Source: Oleispirillum sp965228165 | GTDB taxonomy: Bacteria; Pseudomonadota; Alphaproteobacteria; Rhodospirillales; Rhodospirillaceae | DNA: 64,000 nt | Assembly: GCA_965228165.1 (NCBI GenBank) | Contig: CBDDHB010000003.1 | Location: 1-64,000 of the forward strand | Direction of reading: 5' to 3' | Part shown: positions 1-7,925 of the stretch, in pieces | How positions within the stretch are numbered: position 1 is the first letter of the stretch | Layout of the letters: every line of letters starts with the position of its first letter | The notes under the pieces: model-generated | Databases searched by the model: none | The model's input: only the letters and a program-made list of their open reading frames with translations | What the model was told of the DNA's origin: nothing | Program-made: the position numbers and the translations under genes

Positions 1-45
1 CGTCGGCATGGTCAAACTGATGTGGGGATTCTAGGAGCCGATACC

Positions 46-552
46 GTGAGGGTCCGTTTGTCATCGAAAATGCCGTGGGTGGGGGCGCTCCTCTGCGCCC
101 TGGCGGTTACTTCCCTGGGTTCGCTGCCCGCGGCGGCGGGCGAAAATCCGCTCTGGGGCAGGCAGTGCGCCAATGACGACCGGAAAGACGCCTGCGTGGT
201 GCGGCAGTTCGTCACCGCCCAGCCCGGCGACCGGCAGTTGCTGTTGGCGCAACTCGGCTATCACGGCCCGAACGGCAGCCCCAGGCTGATTCTGGCGGCG
301 CCGCTGGGCGTTCTTCTGACGAAGGGGGTTTCCTTCGGCATCGACGGGAAAAAGCCCCTGACCGTTCCCTTCGAGACCTGCAACCCCGGCGGCTGTCTGT
401 CGATCATCGACATGGACAAGGCCGCGTTCGGCCAATTCCGTAAGGGCAATGTGCTGACGGTTCGGTATTATCTTGCCGGGGAAGAAAAACCGCTGGATCT
501 TCCGGTTAAGCTGGAAGGACTGAACGCAGCCCTGAAGTCGATCGCGCCCTAG
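46..552 (+). CDS. IalB-family (invasion-associated locus B) exported protein
   Basis: About 168 residues. The N-terminus is basic and then hydrophobic (WVGALLCALAVTSLGS) and ends in an A-A-A-G cleavage region, so the protein is probably exported to the periplasm. The mature part has the IalB-like layout: W-x-x-x-C near the start, a beta-rich segment PRLILAAPLGVLLTKGVSFGID, and the paired cysteines of ETCNPGGCLS. The family is linked to host-cell invasion in Bartonella, but in free-living alphaproteobacteria its role is not established. GTG at 46 is chosen because AGGAG lies eight bases upstream; an in-frame GTG at 22 has no such site and ATG at 70 would shorten the signal peptide. The stop codon TAG is partly made of the target site of the element that follows. 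Confidence 0.8.
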   Translation: MRVRLSSKMPWVGALLCALAVTSLGSLPAAAGENPLWGRQCANDDRKDACVVRQFVTAQPGDRQLLLAQLGYHGPNGSPRLILAAPLGVLLTKGVSFGIDGKKPLTVPFETCNPGGCLSIIDMDKAAFGQFRKGNVLTVRYYLAGEEKPLDLPVKLEGLNAALKSIAP

Positions 553-819
553 GACGTAGACTGATAAATCCTGCTAAATTGCGTTGGTCGCCAAGGGATA
601 CAATGGCAGGAGCCGCCGCGAAGGCGATGCCGGGACATCGGTGAGCGGTGGCGACGAACCAGGGTGTTCCTTGGCGACCAACCCGAAGGGCCGGGCGATT
701 TCGTCCGCCGAAGGCGTTGAAAAGCTTGCTCGTAGACCCCGCTACGGTCTTCGCTTTTCTCCTGTTCGGACGAACCAAATCGCTCCGGCGCAATCGGCGG
801 GATTTATCAGTCTACGTCC
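552..819. mobile_element. MITE-like element with 23-bp terminal inverted repeats
   Basis: A 268-bp non-coding stretch bounded by near-perfect inverted repeats. Left end 552-574 starts GGACGTAGACTGATAAATCC; right end 797-819 is its reverse complement with one mismatch in 23. The outer bases are C-TA on the left and TA-G on the right, i.e. a CTAG target with TA duplicated, the pattern known for IS630-type insertion. A second inner inverted repeat (583-597 with 667-680, core TTGGTCGCCAAGG) gives further folding potential. No transposase is encoded, so it would have to be moved in trans. A structured RNA or BIME-like repeat is the alternative. Confidence 0.65.
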
Positions 820-841
820 TAGATCAAGGGGAACCTTCGTC

Positions 842-2956
842 ATGAAGTTCCGCAAGGAAAAGGCCAAGCAGCCTGCTTCCCAGCCGCAGGGCATGACGAT
901 CGAACAGGCGATCGGCACCGCCTATGCCCATTGGAGCGCGGGTCAGGCGCCGCAGGCCGAACATCTCTGCCGCCAGGTGCTGGCCCTCTGGCCGGAGCAT
1001 CCCGACGCCCTGCACATTCTGGGGCTTCTGGCCCACGGTTTCGGCAACCTCGACAACGCGTTCGGCTATATGCGCCGGGCCTGCGCGGCGCCCCGCGCGC
1101 CCGCCCTGTTTCACAGCAACTTCGCGGAGATGCTGCGGCAAGGCGGCCAACTGACCGAAGCGGAAACGGAAGCCCGCCGGGCCGTGGCCCTGGACGGCAA
1201 CGCCGCGTCGGCATGGGGGAACCTTGGCATCATCCTGCAGGAAGCCGACAAGCTCGCGGACAGCCTGCAATGCCTGATCCGGGTCTGCGAGATGACCCCC
1301 GCCAGTCCCGAGGCCCACAACAACCTGGGCAACACCTACAAGCGCCTGGGCCGGTTGGACGAGGCGCGGAAGGAGTACGCGGAGGCCATCCGCCTCAACC
1401 CGTCCTATCCCGAGGCCCACAGCAATTTGGCCAACCTGTTGCACGATCTTGGGGCCCTCGACGAGGCGATGGCGATGGCGCGGCGCGCCATCGAACTCGC
1501 CCCCCGCAACGCCGACGCCTATCTCAACGCCGCCGCCGTGGCCCTGGCCGGAAATCAGCCGGGCGAGGCGGCGCGCTGGATCGACAACGTCCTGTCCTTC
1601 GCCCCCGGGCATCCCGCCGCCCTGCGGGCCAAGGCCGAAATCCAGCGGCACGCCGTGGCCGTGACGCCGCGAAGCGGCGCGGCGCAGGCGGAAAACCACC
1701 GGCAAAAGCCGCCTCGGGCGCCGGAAGAAATATGTCCGGCATCCGCCCCCCCGGCTTCCGGCCCCGGGGAACGGCGCGACGGCATGAGCACGGTCCTGAC
1801 CCAGCAGGAGGCCGAACTCCAGGCCCGTCAGGCGCTGGATGCCGACGACCCGGAAAAGGCGGAGGCCCTGGCCCGCGCCTTGGCGGCGGGCGGCATGGGG
1901 ACGTTGCAGACATGGTCGGTTCTCGCCAAGGCGTTGGGCCGCCAGGGGCGCTTGGCGGAGGCGAAACCGATCCAGGAAATGCTGGTCGATCAGGTGCCGG
2001 GCAACATGGAACTGCGCTTCGACCTGGCCGTGACGCTGTTGCAGCTGGGCGAATTCGACAGGGGCTGGCGGGAATACCGCCATCGCTACAACATGGTTCA
2101 TACCGCGGCCTTGGAGCGCAAGGTGCGAAAGCCGCGCTGGGATGGCGAGCCTCTCGCCGGAAAGACCCTGCTGATCCATGACGAACAGGGGTACGGAGAC
2201 ACCTTCCAGTTCATCCGCCTGCTCCCCTGGGCCAAAAAGAAAAGCGGCGCCCACCTGGTGTTACAGATCGTGCCGGAGCAGGAAAGTTTCGCCCGCCGCA
2301 TGGACGGCATCGACGAGATCGTGCTGCGCGACCAGGTGCCGCCGCCCTTCGACATGTATTGCGAGATGATGAGCCTGCCCATGGCGATGGGATTGACGCT
2401 TTCCGACCTGCCCGGAACCATCCCCTACCTGACGGCGCACACGGGACGCCTGCAGAAGTGGCGGCGCAGATTGAAGAACCTGCCGCGGCCGATCGTCGCC
2501 CTGGTCTGGGGCGGACGTCCCGAGCATGTCGGCGATGCCAAGCGTTCGATTTCCCCGGCGACCCTGGCGCCCCTGGGCGGGGTGGAAGGCTGTTCCTTCA
2601 TCTCGGTCCAGAAGGGGCCCAAGGCCGCCGAGGCCAAGACGCCGCCCGCCGGACTCGCGTTGACCGATCTGGACGAGGAAATCACCGATTTCGACGATAC
2701 CGCCGCCATTCTCTCCGTCGCCGACCTTTTGATCTCGGTGGACAGCGCGCCGGTGCATCTGGCCGGGGGGCTGAACCGTCCGGCCTGGGTGATGCTGCCC
2801 TTTCCCAGCGAATGGCGCTGGCTGACCGAACGGGAAGACAGCCCCTGGTATCCCTCCCTGCGGCTGTTCCGCCAGGACAAGGCGGGCGACTGGGACGGCG
2901 TGGTGCGGCGGATGGCCGACGCCTTGCGCGAATTCCGCGATCGCGGCAGGGCCTGA
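842..2956 (+). CDS. TPR-repeat protein with C-terminal GT9-like glycosyltransferase domain
   Basis: 704 residues. Residues about 20-265 are consecutive tetratricopeptide repeats (for example AHNNLGNTYKRLGRLDEA and AHSNLANLLHDLGALDEA). A Pro/Ala-rich linker follows, then a second short TPR block (about 320-430), then a C-terminal domain of about 270 residues with the pattern of TPR-linked glycosyltransferases: LLIHDEQGYGDTFQFIRLLP, VALVWGGRPEH, and D-L-L-I-S-V-D-S-A-P-V-H-L-A-G. Such proteins are cytoplasmic and usually act in glycan or flagellin modification; the acceptor here is unknown. ATG 842 is chosen because AAGGGGAA precedes it; the open frame running further upstream comes only from reading through the inserted element. 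The lipoprotein gene follows 2 bases after the stop. Confidence 0.8.
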   Translation: MKFRKEKAKQPASQPQGMTIEQAIGTAYAHWSAGQAPQAEHLCRQVLALWPEHPDALHILGLLAHGFGNLDNAFGYMRRACAAPRAPALFHSNFAEMLRQGGQLTEAETEARRAVALDGNAASAWGNLGIILQEADKLADSLQCLIRVCEMTPASPEAHNNLGNTYKRLGRLDEARKEYAEAIRLNPSYPEAHSNLANLLHDLGALDEAMAMARRAIELAPRNADAYLNAAAVALAGNQPGEAARWIDNVLSFAPGHPAALRAKAEIQRHAVAVTPRSGAAQAENHRQKPPRAPEEICPASAPPASGPGERRDGMSTVLTQQEAELQARQALDADDPEKAEALARALAAGGMGTLQTWSVLAKALGRQGRLAEAKPIQEMLVDQVPGNMELRFDLAVTLLQLGEFDRGWREYRHRYNMVHTAALERKVRKPRWDGEPLAGKTLLIHDEQGYGDTFQFIRLLPWAKKKSGAHLVLQIVPEQESFARRMDGIDEIVLRDQVPPPFDMYCEMMSLPMAMGLTLSDLPGTIPYLTAHTGRLQKWRRRLKNLPRPIVALVWGGRPEHVGDAKRSISPATLAPLGGVEGCSFISVQKGPKAAEAKTPPAGLALTDLDEEITDFDDTAAILSVADLLISVDSAPVHLAGGLNRPAWVMLPFPSEWRWLTEREDSPWYPSLRLFRQDKAGDWDGVVRRMADALREFRDRGRA

Positions 2957-2958
2957 AC

Positions 2959-3801
2959 ATGATTTCCCGGAGGAAATGCGCCGCGCTTCTGCTGTGCCTG
3001 GCCTGTGCCGCGTGTTCCGGCGTCGGCGAACGCCGCGCCGTCGGCCCACGCCTGTCCGGGGGCGCGGGCTGGACCTGGGAGATACTGAGCGGCGGCCAAT
3101 TCCAACTCGCCGCCGCCGTCGCCCCGGCGCAGGCCTCGCCCCGGCTGGCGGTCTACCTCGAAGGCGACGGCTTCGCCTACGTCCGCGCCTCCCGGCTTTC
3201 GCAGGATCCCACGCCCAGCGACCCGTTGGCCCTGCGTCTCGCCCTGGCCCACCCCCGAACCGCTGCCCCCGTCAACCTGGCCTGGCTGGGCCGACCCTGC
3301 CAGTACGTCGCGTCGCCGCGCTGCACCAGCGCCTATTGGACCGACCAGCGCTATTCTCCGGAAATTCTCGATGCCGTCGATGCGGCCATCGACCGGCTCA
3401 AAAACCGCGCCCATGCCCGCGAGCTGGTTCTGGTCGGCTATTCCGGCGGCGGCGCCATCGCCGCGCTGCTGGCGGCCCGGCGCAACGACGTGAAGGGCAT
3501 CGTCACCGTGGCCGCCAACCTCGGCCTGGCATACTGGACGAAACGCGACGGCCTTTCGCCATTGCTCGACTCCCTCGACCCTGCCGCCGCTGCCGCCGCG
3601 TTGGGGGCGATGCCGCAGGTGCATTTCACCGGCGGACGGGACGATGTGGTCGGCGCCGACGTCGTCCGGTCCTACCTGCGGCGTCTGCCGCCCGGCGCCC
3701 CGGCGCAGGTGATCGAAATCCCCGGATTCACCCATTCCTGCTGCTGGGCCCGCGATTGGCCTGGGCTGGCGAAGACCGTGGCCTGGATGCCTGGAAACTG
3801 A
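2959..3801 (+). CDS. alpha/beta-hydrolase lipoprotein
   Basis: 280 residues. The N-terminus MISRRKCAALLLCLACAACSG is a lipoprotein signal with cysteine after a small-residue stretch, so the protein is probably membrane anchored and faces the periplasm. The body carries LVLVGYSGGGAIAALLAARR, the G-x-S-x-G nucleophile elbow of alpha/beta hydrolases, with a late aspartate (GGRDDVVGAD) and the histidine of PGFTHSCC as likely triad partners. Two cysteines (RPCQYVASPRC) and the CC pair may form disulfides. The substrate cannot be told. The gene starts 2 bases after the TPR gene, so the two are likely cotranscribed, and a rho-independent terminator follows. Confidence 0.8.
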   Translation: MISRRKCAALLLCLACAACSGVGERRAVGPRLSGGAGWTWEILSGGQFQLAAAVAPAQASPRLAVYLEGDGFAYVRASRLSQDPTPSDPLALRLALAHPRTAAPVNLAWLGRPCQYVASPRCTSAYWTDQRYSPEILDAVDAAIDRLKNRAHARELVLVGYSGGGAIAALLAARRNDVKGIVTVAANLGLAYWTKRDGLSPLLDSLDPAAAAAALGAMPQVHFTGGRDDVVGADVVRSYLRRLPPGAPAQVIEIPGFTHSCCWARDWPGLAKTVAWMPGN

Positions 3802-3845
3802 GCGTCCGCTGCTGTGCCCCCCAAGGTTCATCCAGCGGAGACTGG

Positions 3846-3868
3846 AGCCCGCCGTGAGGCGGGCTTTT
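3846..3868 (+). terminator. rho-independent terminator
   Basis: AGCCCGCC-GTGA-GGCGGGCT followed by TTTT, just downstream of the lipoprotein gene; ends the TPR-lipoprotein transcript. Confidence 0.8.
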
Positions 3869-3886
3869 GCATTGATATTTCGGTGG

Positions 3887-3909
3887 TATTTGGTTGCGGG
3901 GACACGCAA
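3887..3909. repeat. left copy of 23-bp direct repeat flanking glycosidase cassette
   Basis: TATTTGGTTGCGGGGACACG plus CAA. It matches 7720-7742 at 21 of 23 positions. Inside the unit TTGCG and CGCAA form inverted arms around a 6-base spacer, and the two copies differ only inside that spacer. This is the layout of a tyrosine-recombinase core site, so it may be an attachment site; that is inference. Confidence 0.55.
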
Positions 3910-3931
3910 GTGTCTTTGTTCAACAATGACG

Positions 3932-4084
3932 TTACCGACGCGTCGTTCGATGAATCCGCGAGAGTTCGTCGAGAATCTTGAGATTCTCGGCTGACGTCTT
4001 GCCTCTCTTGGAGGGCGCGGCCCCGCTAAACATGCCTTCGCCGCCATTGACACCCGCCAATTCGGAAATATCATAAAATTTCAT
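3932..4084 (-). CDS. small hypothetical protein (50 aa)
   Basis: Begins MKFYDISELAGVNGGEG and ends DELSRIHRTTRR, with a basic C-terminus. I do not recognise it. It lies on the opposite strand to the glycosidase genes, just inside the left direct repeat, and its start overlaps the 5' edge of the GH30 reading frame. The ribosome-binding site is weak. It may be the remnant of a larger gene cut by the cassette boundary, or a chance ORF. Confidence 0.25.
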   Translation of the reverse strand: MKFYDISELAGVNGGEGMFSGAAPSKRGKTSAENLKILDELSRIHRTTRR

Positions 4085-5445
4085 GATCTTACGATCCCAT
4101 CGGGGGGCCGCATCATCGCCATCACCGGAACGCCCGCCGAAACCGGCACGCTCACCACCTGGATCACCTCCGCCGACCGCCGGGTACTGCTGCACCGGCA
4201 GGACGCCACCTCGCATTCACCCGAGGCGGTTATCGCCCTCGACCCCGCCCACAGCTTCCAACCCGTGCGCGGATTCGGCTTTTCGCTCACCGGCGGCAGC
4301 GCACTGCTGCTCTCGCGGATGTCCGCCGCCACGCGCCGCGCCCTGCTCGAAGAGCTGTTCGCGCCCGGCGGTCCGGTGCGCGTGAGTTGCCTGCGCCTCA
4401 GCATCGGTGCCTCCGATCTGGGCGAGCGGGCGTATTCCTACCGCACGCACCCGAGCTGCCGTTCGACCTGTTCGCCGGAGACCGCGAGGTGCTTCCGATC
4501 CTGCGGGACATTCTCGCGATCGCGCCCGACCTGCTGGTGATCGCCTCGCCGTGGTCGGCACCACCGTGGATGAAAACCAGCGGCGGCTTCATCGGCGGCG
4601 AACTCAAGGCCGCATGCCATGACGCCTATGCCGAGTATCTCGTCGCCTACCTCAACGGCATGCGGGCGCACGGCGTGAGCATCCGCGCGATCACCGTGCA
4701 AAACGAACCCGGAAACCACAAGAACGACCCAAGCATGGTGATGAGCGCGGCACAACAGGCGGCGTTCGTTGCTCGGCACCTGGGGCCGAAGCTGCGCGAC
4801 GCCGGGTTTGCCACCGAGATCTACTGCCACGACCACAACTGCGACACCCCCGAATATCCGCTGGCGGTGTTGGGCGACGCCGCCGCGCGGCCATTCCTCG
4901 CGGGCGCGGCGTTTCACCTCTACGCGGGGGAGATCGAGGCGATGGCTGCGGTGAAGGCGCTGCATCCAGGCGCGGCGATGTTGTTCACCGAACAGTGGGT
5001 CGGCCGCAGCGACGACTTCGGCGGTGCATTGATGTGGCATGCGGAGCGGGTGCTGGTGGGGGCGCTGCGCAACTGGGCGGAAATCGTGCTCGAATGGAAC
5101 CTCGCCGCCGACCCGGATTGTCGCCCCCACACCCCCGGCGGCGAGCCCCATTGCGTCGGCGCGCTCACCCTCGACGGCGACACCGTCACCCGCAACGTCG
5201 CCTATTATCTGATCGCCCACGCCGCCCGCTTCATTCCCCCCGGCGCGGTGCGGATCGCCTCCGAGGGGCCGCTGCCCCACGTCGCTTTCGCCGTGCCCCA
5301 CGGGCGGATCGTCGCCCTTGTCATCAACCCTACCGAGGCCCCGTGCGCGGTTGCCCTCGGCTGCGGCGGCGAAACCTCCGCGACCGTCGCCTTGCCCGCC
5401 CAATCCCTCGCCACCTGCGTCTGGACCCAAGGAGCCCCGCGATGA
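4082..5445 (+). pseudogene. GH30-family glycoside hydrolase (glucosylceramidase-like), frameshifted
   Basis: Retaining beta-glycosidase family; members cleave beta-glucosides or related sugars. Seen: PVRGFGFSLTGGSALLLSRM, CLRLSIGASD, ASPWSAPPWMKT, the acid/base glutamate in ITVQNEPGN, and the nucleophile glutamate in MLFTEQWVG, then the short C-terminal beta domain. The first 120 residues are in one frame and the rest in another; the break is near 4440-4452 (RAYSYR then APELPFDLFAGD), consistent with one lost base. No good start codon with a ribosome-binding site is visible at the 5' end, and no signal peptide. The stop overlaps the GH3 start as ATGA, so the pair is translationally coupled. 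It may be a true pseudogene or a sequencing error. Confidence 0.8.
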
Positions 5446-7664
5446 CCTTCATCGACGACCTGCTGGCGCGGATGACGCTGGAAGAAAAACTCGGCCAACT
5501 CAACCTCGTCACCGCCACCCTGCCGCTGCCGGACGAGCGCGTTGCGGACATCCGCGCAGGAAAGATCGGCGGCCTGCTCGGCGGCTTGGTGGATTGCAGC
5601 TTCGGCGTGGGTGGGCCGGATGCGGCACGGGAGATTCAGGCGATCGCGGTCGAGCAATCGCGGCTCGGGATTCCACTGCTGCTCGCCTACGACGTGATTC
5701 ACGGGCACCAGACGGTGCTGCCGATCCCTCTGGCGCTCTCCTGCACCTGGAACCTCGGCCACGTGGAAACCGCCGCGCGCATCGCGGCACGGGAGGCGAC
5801 CGCGTGCGGCCTCAACTGGATGTTCTCGCCGATGCTCGACATCTGCCGCGACCCGCGCTGGGGACGCATCGCGGAGGGCGCGGGCGAGGATCCCTTCCTC
5901 GGCGCGCGGATCGCCGAGGCGATGGTGCGCGGCCTCCAGGGCGCCGATCTCGCCCACCCGGAATCGGTGATGGCCTGCATCAAGCACTTCATCGCCTACG
6001 GCGCGGCGGAGGGCGGGCGCGACTACAACAACGCCGACGTTAGCCTCGCCCGCCTCGCCGACGTCTACCTACCGCCGTTCCGCGCCGCGCTTGAAGCCGG
6101 GGCGGGCCCGGCGATGATGTCCTTCGCGGCAGTCAACGGCGTGCCGTCGCACGCCGATGCCGATCACCTTCGCCTGCTCGACGGCGTGCTCAGGGTTTCG
6201 GATTTCAACGCCATCCCCGAGATGATTGCCCACGGCCTCGGCGACGAACGCGGCGGTATCGACGCGGACGACCCGCTGCAAACCCTCTCCGAACGCGCCC
6301 TGCGCGCGGGCGTGCAAATGGACATGATGGGCCATGGCTTCGTCTCGCGCCTGCCCGCCGCCTTCGCCGCCGGTCGTGTCTCGCAAGCGGAGATCGACAC
6401 CGCCTGCCGTGCGGTGCTGGAGGCGAAGGCAAGGCTCGGCCTGTTCGACGACCCGTTCGACCGCTGCGACCGGGCGCGCGCCGCGCGCAACCTGCACGCA
6501 CCCGAATACCGTACGGCGGCGCGGCAGTTGGCGGCAGACTCCTGCGTACTGCTCAAAAACGCGGGCGACCTGTTACCGCTCGCCGCACCGGGGCTATCGG
6601 TCGCGGTGGTCGGGCCACTGGCGGACGACGCATGGAACATCCTCGGACCATGGAGCTTCCAGGGCGATCCGGCTTCGGCGGTCACGGTGCTCGAAGGCAT
6701 CCGCGCGGTGCCGGGGGTGAAGGTGCACCACGCGCACGGCGCCAACCTCATCGAAGACCGGCGGATGCTGGACCTGCTGAACTTTGCCGGGCCGAAGGTG
6801 ACGCTCGACCCGCGCCCGCCCGCCGAGATGGTCGCCGAAGCGGTCGCCGCCGCCGAAGCCGCCGACGTAGTGGTGGCGGTGCTGGGCGAAGCGGCGGAAA
6901 TGTCCGGCGAGGCCGCCTCGCGCATGGACATCGGCCTGCCGCCCGGCCAGCGCGCGCTGCTGGAAGCGCTGCACGCGACCGGAAAGCCGGTGGTATTGGT
7001 GCTGCTGCACGGCCGTCCTCTGACCCTGCCGTGGGAGGCCGAGCACATTCCGGCGATCCTCGCCACGTGGTTCGGCGGCTGCGAGACCGGCAACGCGATC
7101 GCCGATCTGTTGTTCGGCTTGCGCAACCCGTGCGGCAGGCTCACCACCACGTGGCCACGCCATGTCGGCCAGGTGCCGCTCGCCTACGACCGTGCCACCA
7201 CCGGCCGTCCCGGCAGCCGTGACAACGATCCCGGCAAGTATACCACCCGCTGCTATCTCGACGGCGCGTCCGAGCCTCTGTTCCCCTTCGGGTTCGGCCT
7301 GGGATACACCCGCTTCGCCTACGGCCCGCCCGCCGCCAGCGCCAGCCAACTCGGCCCCGAGGACACGCTGACGGTTTCGCTCGCGGTCACCAACGCCGGG
7401 CCCCGGGTGGGAGAAGAGGTGGTGCAGATGTACGTCACCGATCCGGTGGCGAGCGTCGTCCGCCCCGGCAAACAATTGAAGGGCTTCGAGAAGATCGCCC
7501 TGGCTCCGGGCGAAACCCGCACCGTGCGCTTCCACCTCACCACCCGTGACCTCGAATTCCACACCCCGCGCGGCGACCGCGTGTGGGAGCCGGGGCGGTT
7601 CGTCATCGGCATCGGCCCCGACTCCGACACCCTGCAAACCCTCACAGTACACTGGCGACGCTAA
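5442..7664 (+). CDS. GH3-family beta-glucosidase-like protein
   Basis: 740 residues, no signal peptide, so cytoplasmic as it stands. Order: GH3 N-terminal TIM barrel (GIPLLLAYDVIHGHQTVLPI, SPMLDICRDPRWGRIAEG, KHFIAYGAAEGGRDYN), GH3 C-terminal sandwich (about 360-600) and a fibronectin-III-like domain (about 630-740, ending in a typical GIGPDSDTL segment). Members release terminal beta-linked sugars. The expected nucleophile aspartate is present in VSDFNAI, but the usual stretch of about ten residues between LLDGVLR and VSD (normally EEWGFDG-like) is absent, an in-frame deletion beside the active site. Start ATG 5442 is preceded by AAGGAG and overlaps the GH30 stop. A terminator and the right direct repeat follow. 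Confidence 0.88.
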   Translation: MTFIDDLLARMTLEEKLGQLNLVTATLPLPDERVADIRAGKIGGLLGGLVDCSFGVGGPDAAREIQAIAVEQSRLGIPLLLAYDVIHGHQTVLPIPLALSCTWNLGHVETAARIAAREATACGLNWMFSPMLDICRDPRWGRIAEGAGEDPFLGARIAEAMVRGLQGADLAHPESVMACIKHFIAYGAAEGGRDYNNADVSLARLADVYLPPFRAALEAGAGPAMMSFAAVNGVPSHADADHLRLLDGVLRVSDFNAIPEMIAHGLGDERGGIDADDPLQTLSERALRAGVQMDMMGHGFVSRLPAAFAAGRVSQAEIDTACRAVLEAKARLGLFDDPFDRCDRARAARNLHAPEYRTAARQLAADSCVLLKNAGDLLPLAAPGLSVAVVGPLADDAWNILGPWSFQGDPASAVTVLEGIRAVPGVKVHHAHGANLIEDRRMLDLLNFAGPKVTLDPRPPAEMVAEAVAAAEAADVVVAVLGEAAEMSGEAASRMDIGLPPGQRALLEALHATGKPVVLVLLHGRPLTLPWEAEHIPAILATWFGGCETGNAIADLLFGLRNPCGRLTTTWPRHVGQVPLAYDRATTGRPGSRDNDPGKYTTRCYLDGASEPLFPFGFGLGYTRFAYGPPAASASQLGPEDTLTVSLAVTNAGPRVGEEVVQMYVTDPVASVVRPGKQLKGFEKIALAPGETRTVRFHLTTRDLEFHTPRGDRVWEPGRFVIGIGPDSDTLQTLTVHWRR

Positions 7665-7683
7665 GCCGCCGTTCCCCCAAACA

Positions 7684-7720
7684 AAAAGGCCTAGCCCTTA
7701 TGGGGCTAAGCCTTTGTTTT
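7684..7720 (+). terminator. rho-independent terminator after GH3 gene
   Basis: AAAAGGCCTAGCCC-TTAT-GGGGCTAAGCCTTTG hairpin followed by TTTT. Its last base is the first base of the right direct repeat. Confidence 0.8.
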
Positions 7721-7742
7721 ATTTGGTTGCGGGGGTACGCAA
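7720..7742. repeat. right copy of 23-bp direct repeat flanking glycosidase cassette
   Basis: TATTTGGTTGCGGGGGTACG plus CAA; pairs with 3887-3909. Here the inverted arms are slightly longer (GTTGCG and CGCAAC). Both copies sit immediately downstream of a terminator hairpin. Confidence 0.55.
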
Positions 7743-7925
7743 CTGCTTTCAATCAACGTTAAGCGTCCAAAGGCCTTCAAACCAGCGGGAACCGACCGGG
7801 CCCCTGTGACGCTTGTCACACCAAAATAAGTAGACAATGGCATTTTTTGGGCATAAAGTCCGCGCCACTCAAAAGTGTAAACCTTCCGATTACACAGCAA
7901 TTAAGAACATAACGGGGTGTGTTCC

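Noticed and set aside
584..841. 5' extension of the TPR gene reading frame
   Set aside because: It reads through the MITE-like element; the translated part is not protein-like and ATG 842 has its own ribosome-binding site.
3887..3909. 3' end of a formyl-methionine tRNA on the minus strand
   Set aside because: TGGTTGCGGGG matches the end of that tRNA, but no T arm or further tRNA structure follows.
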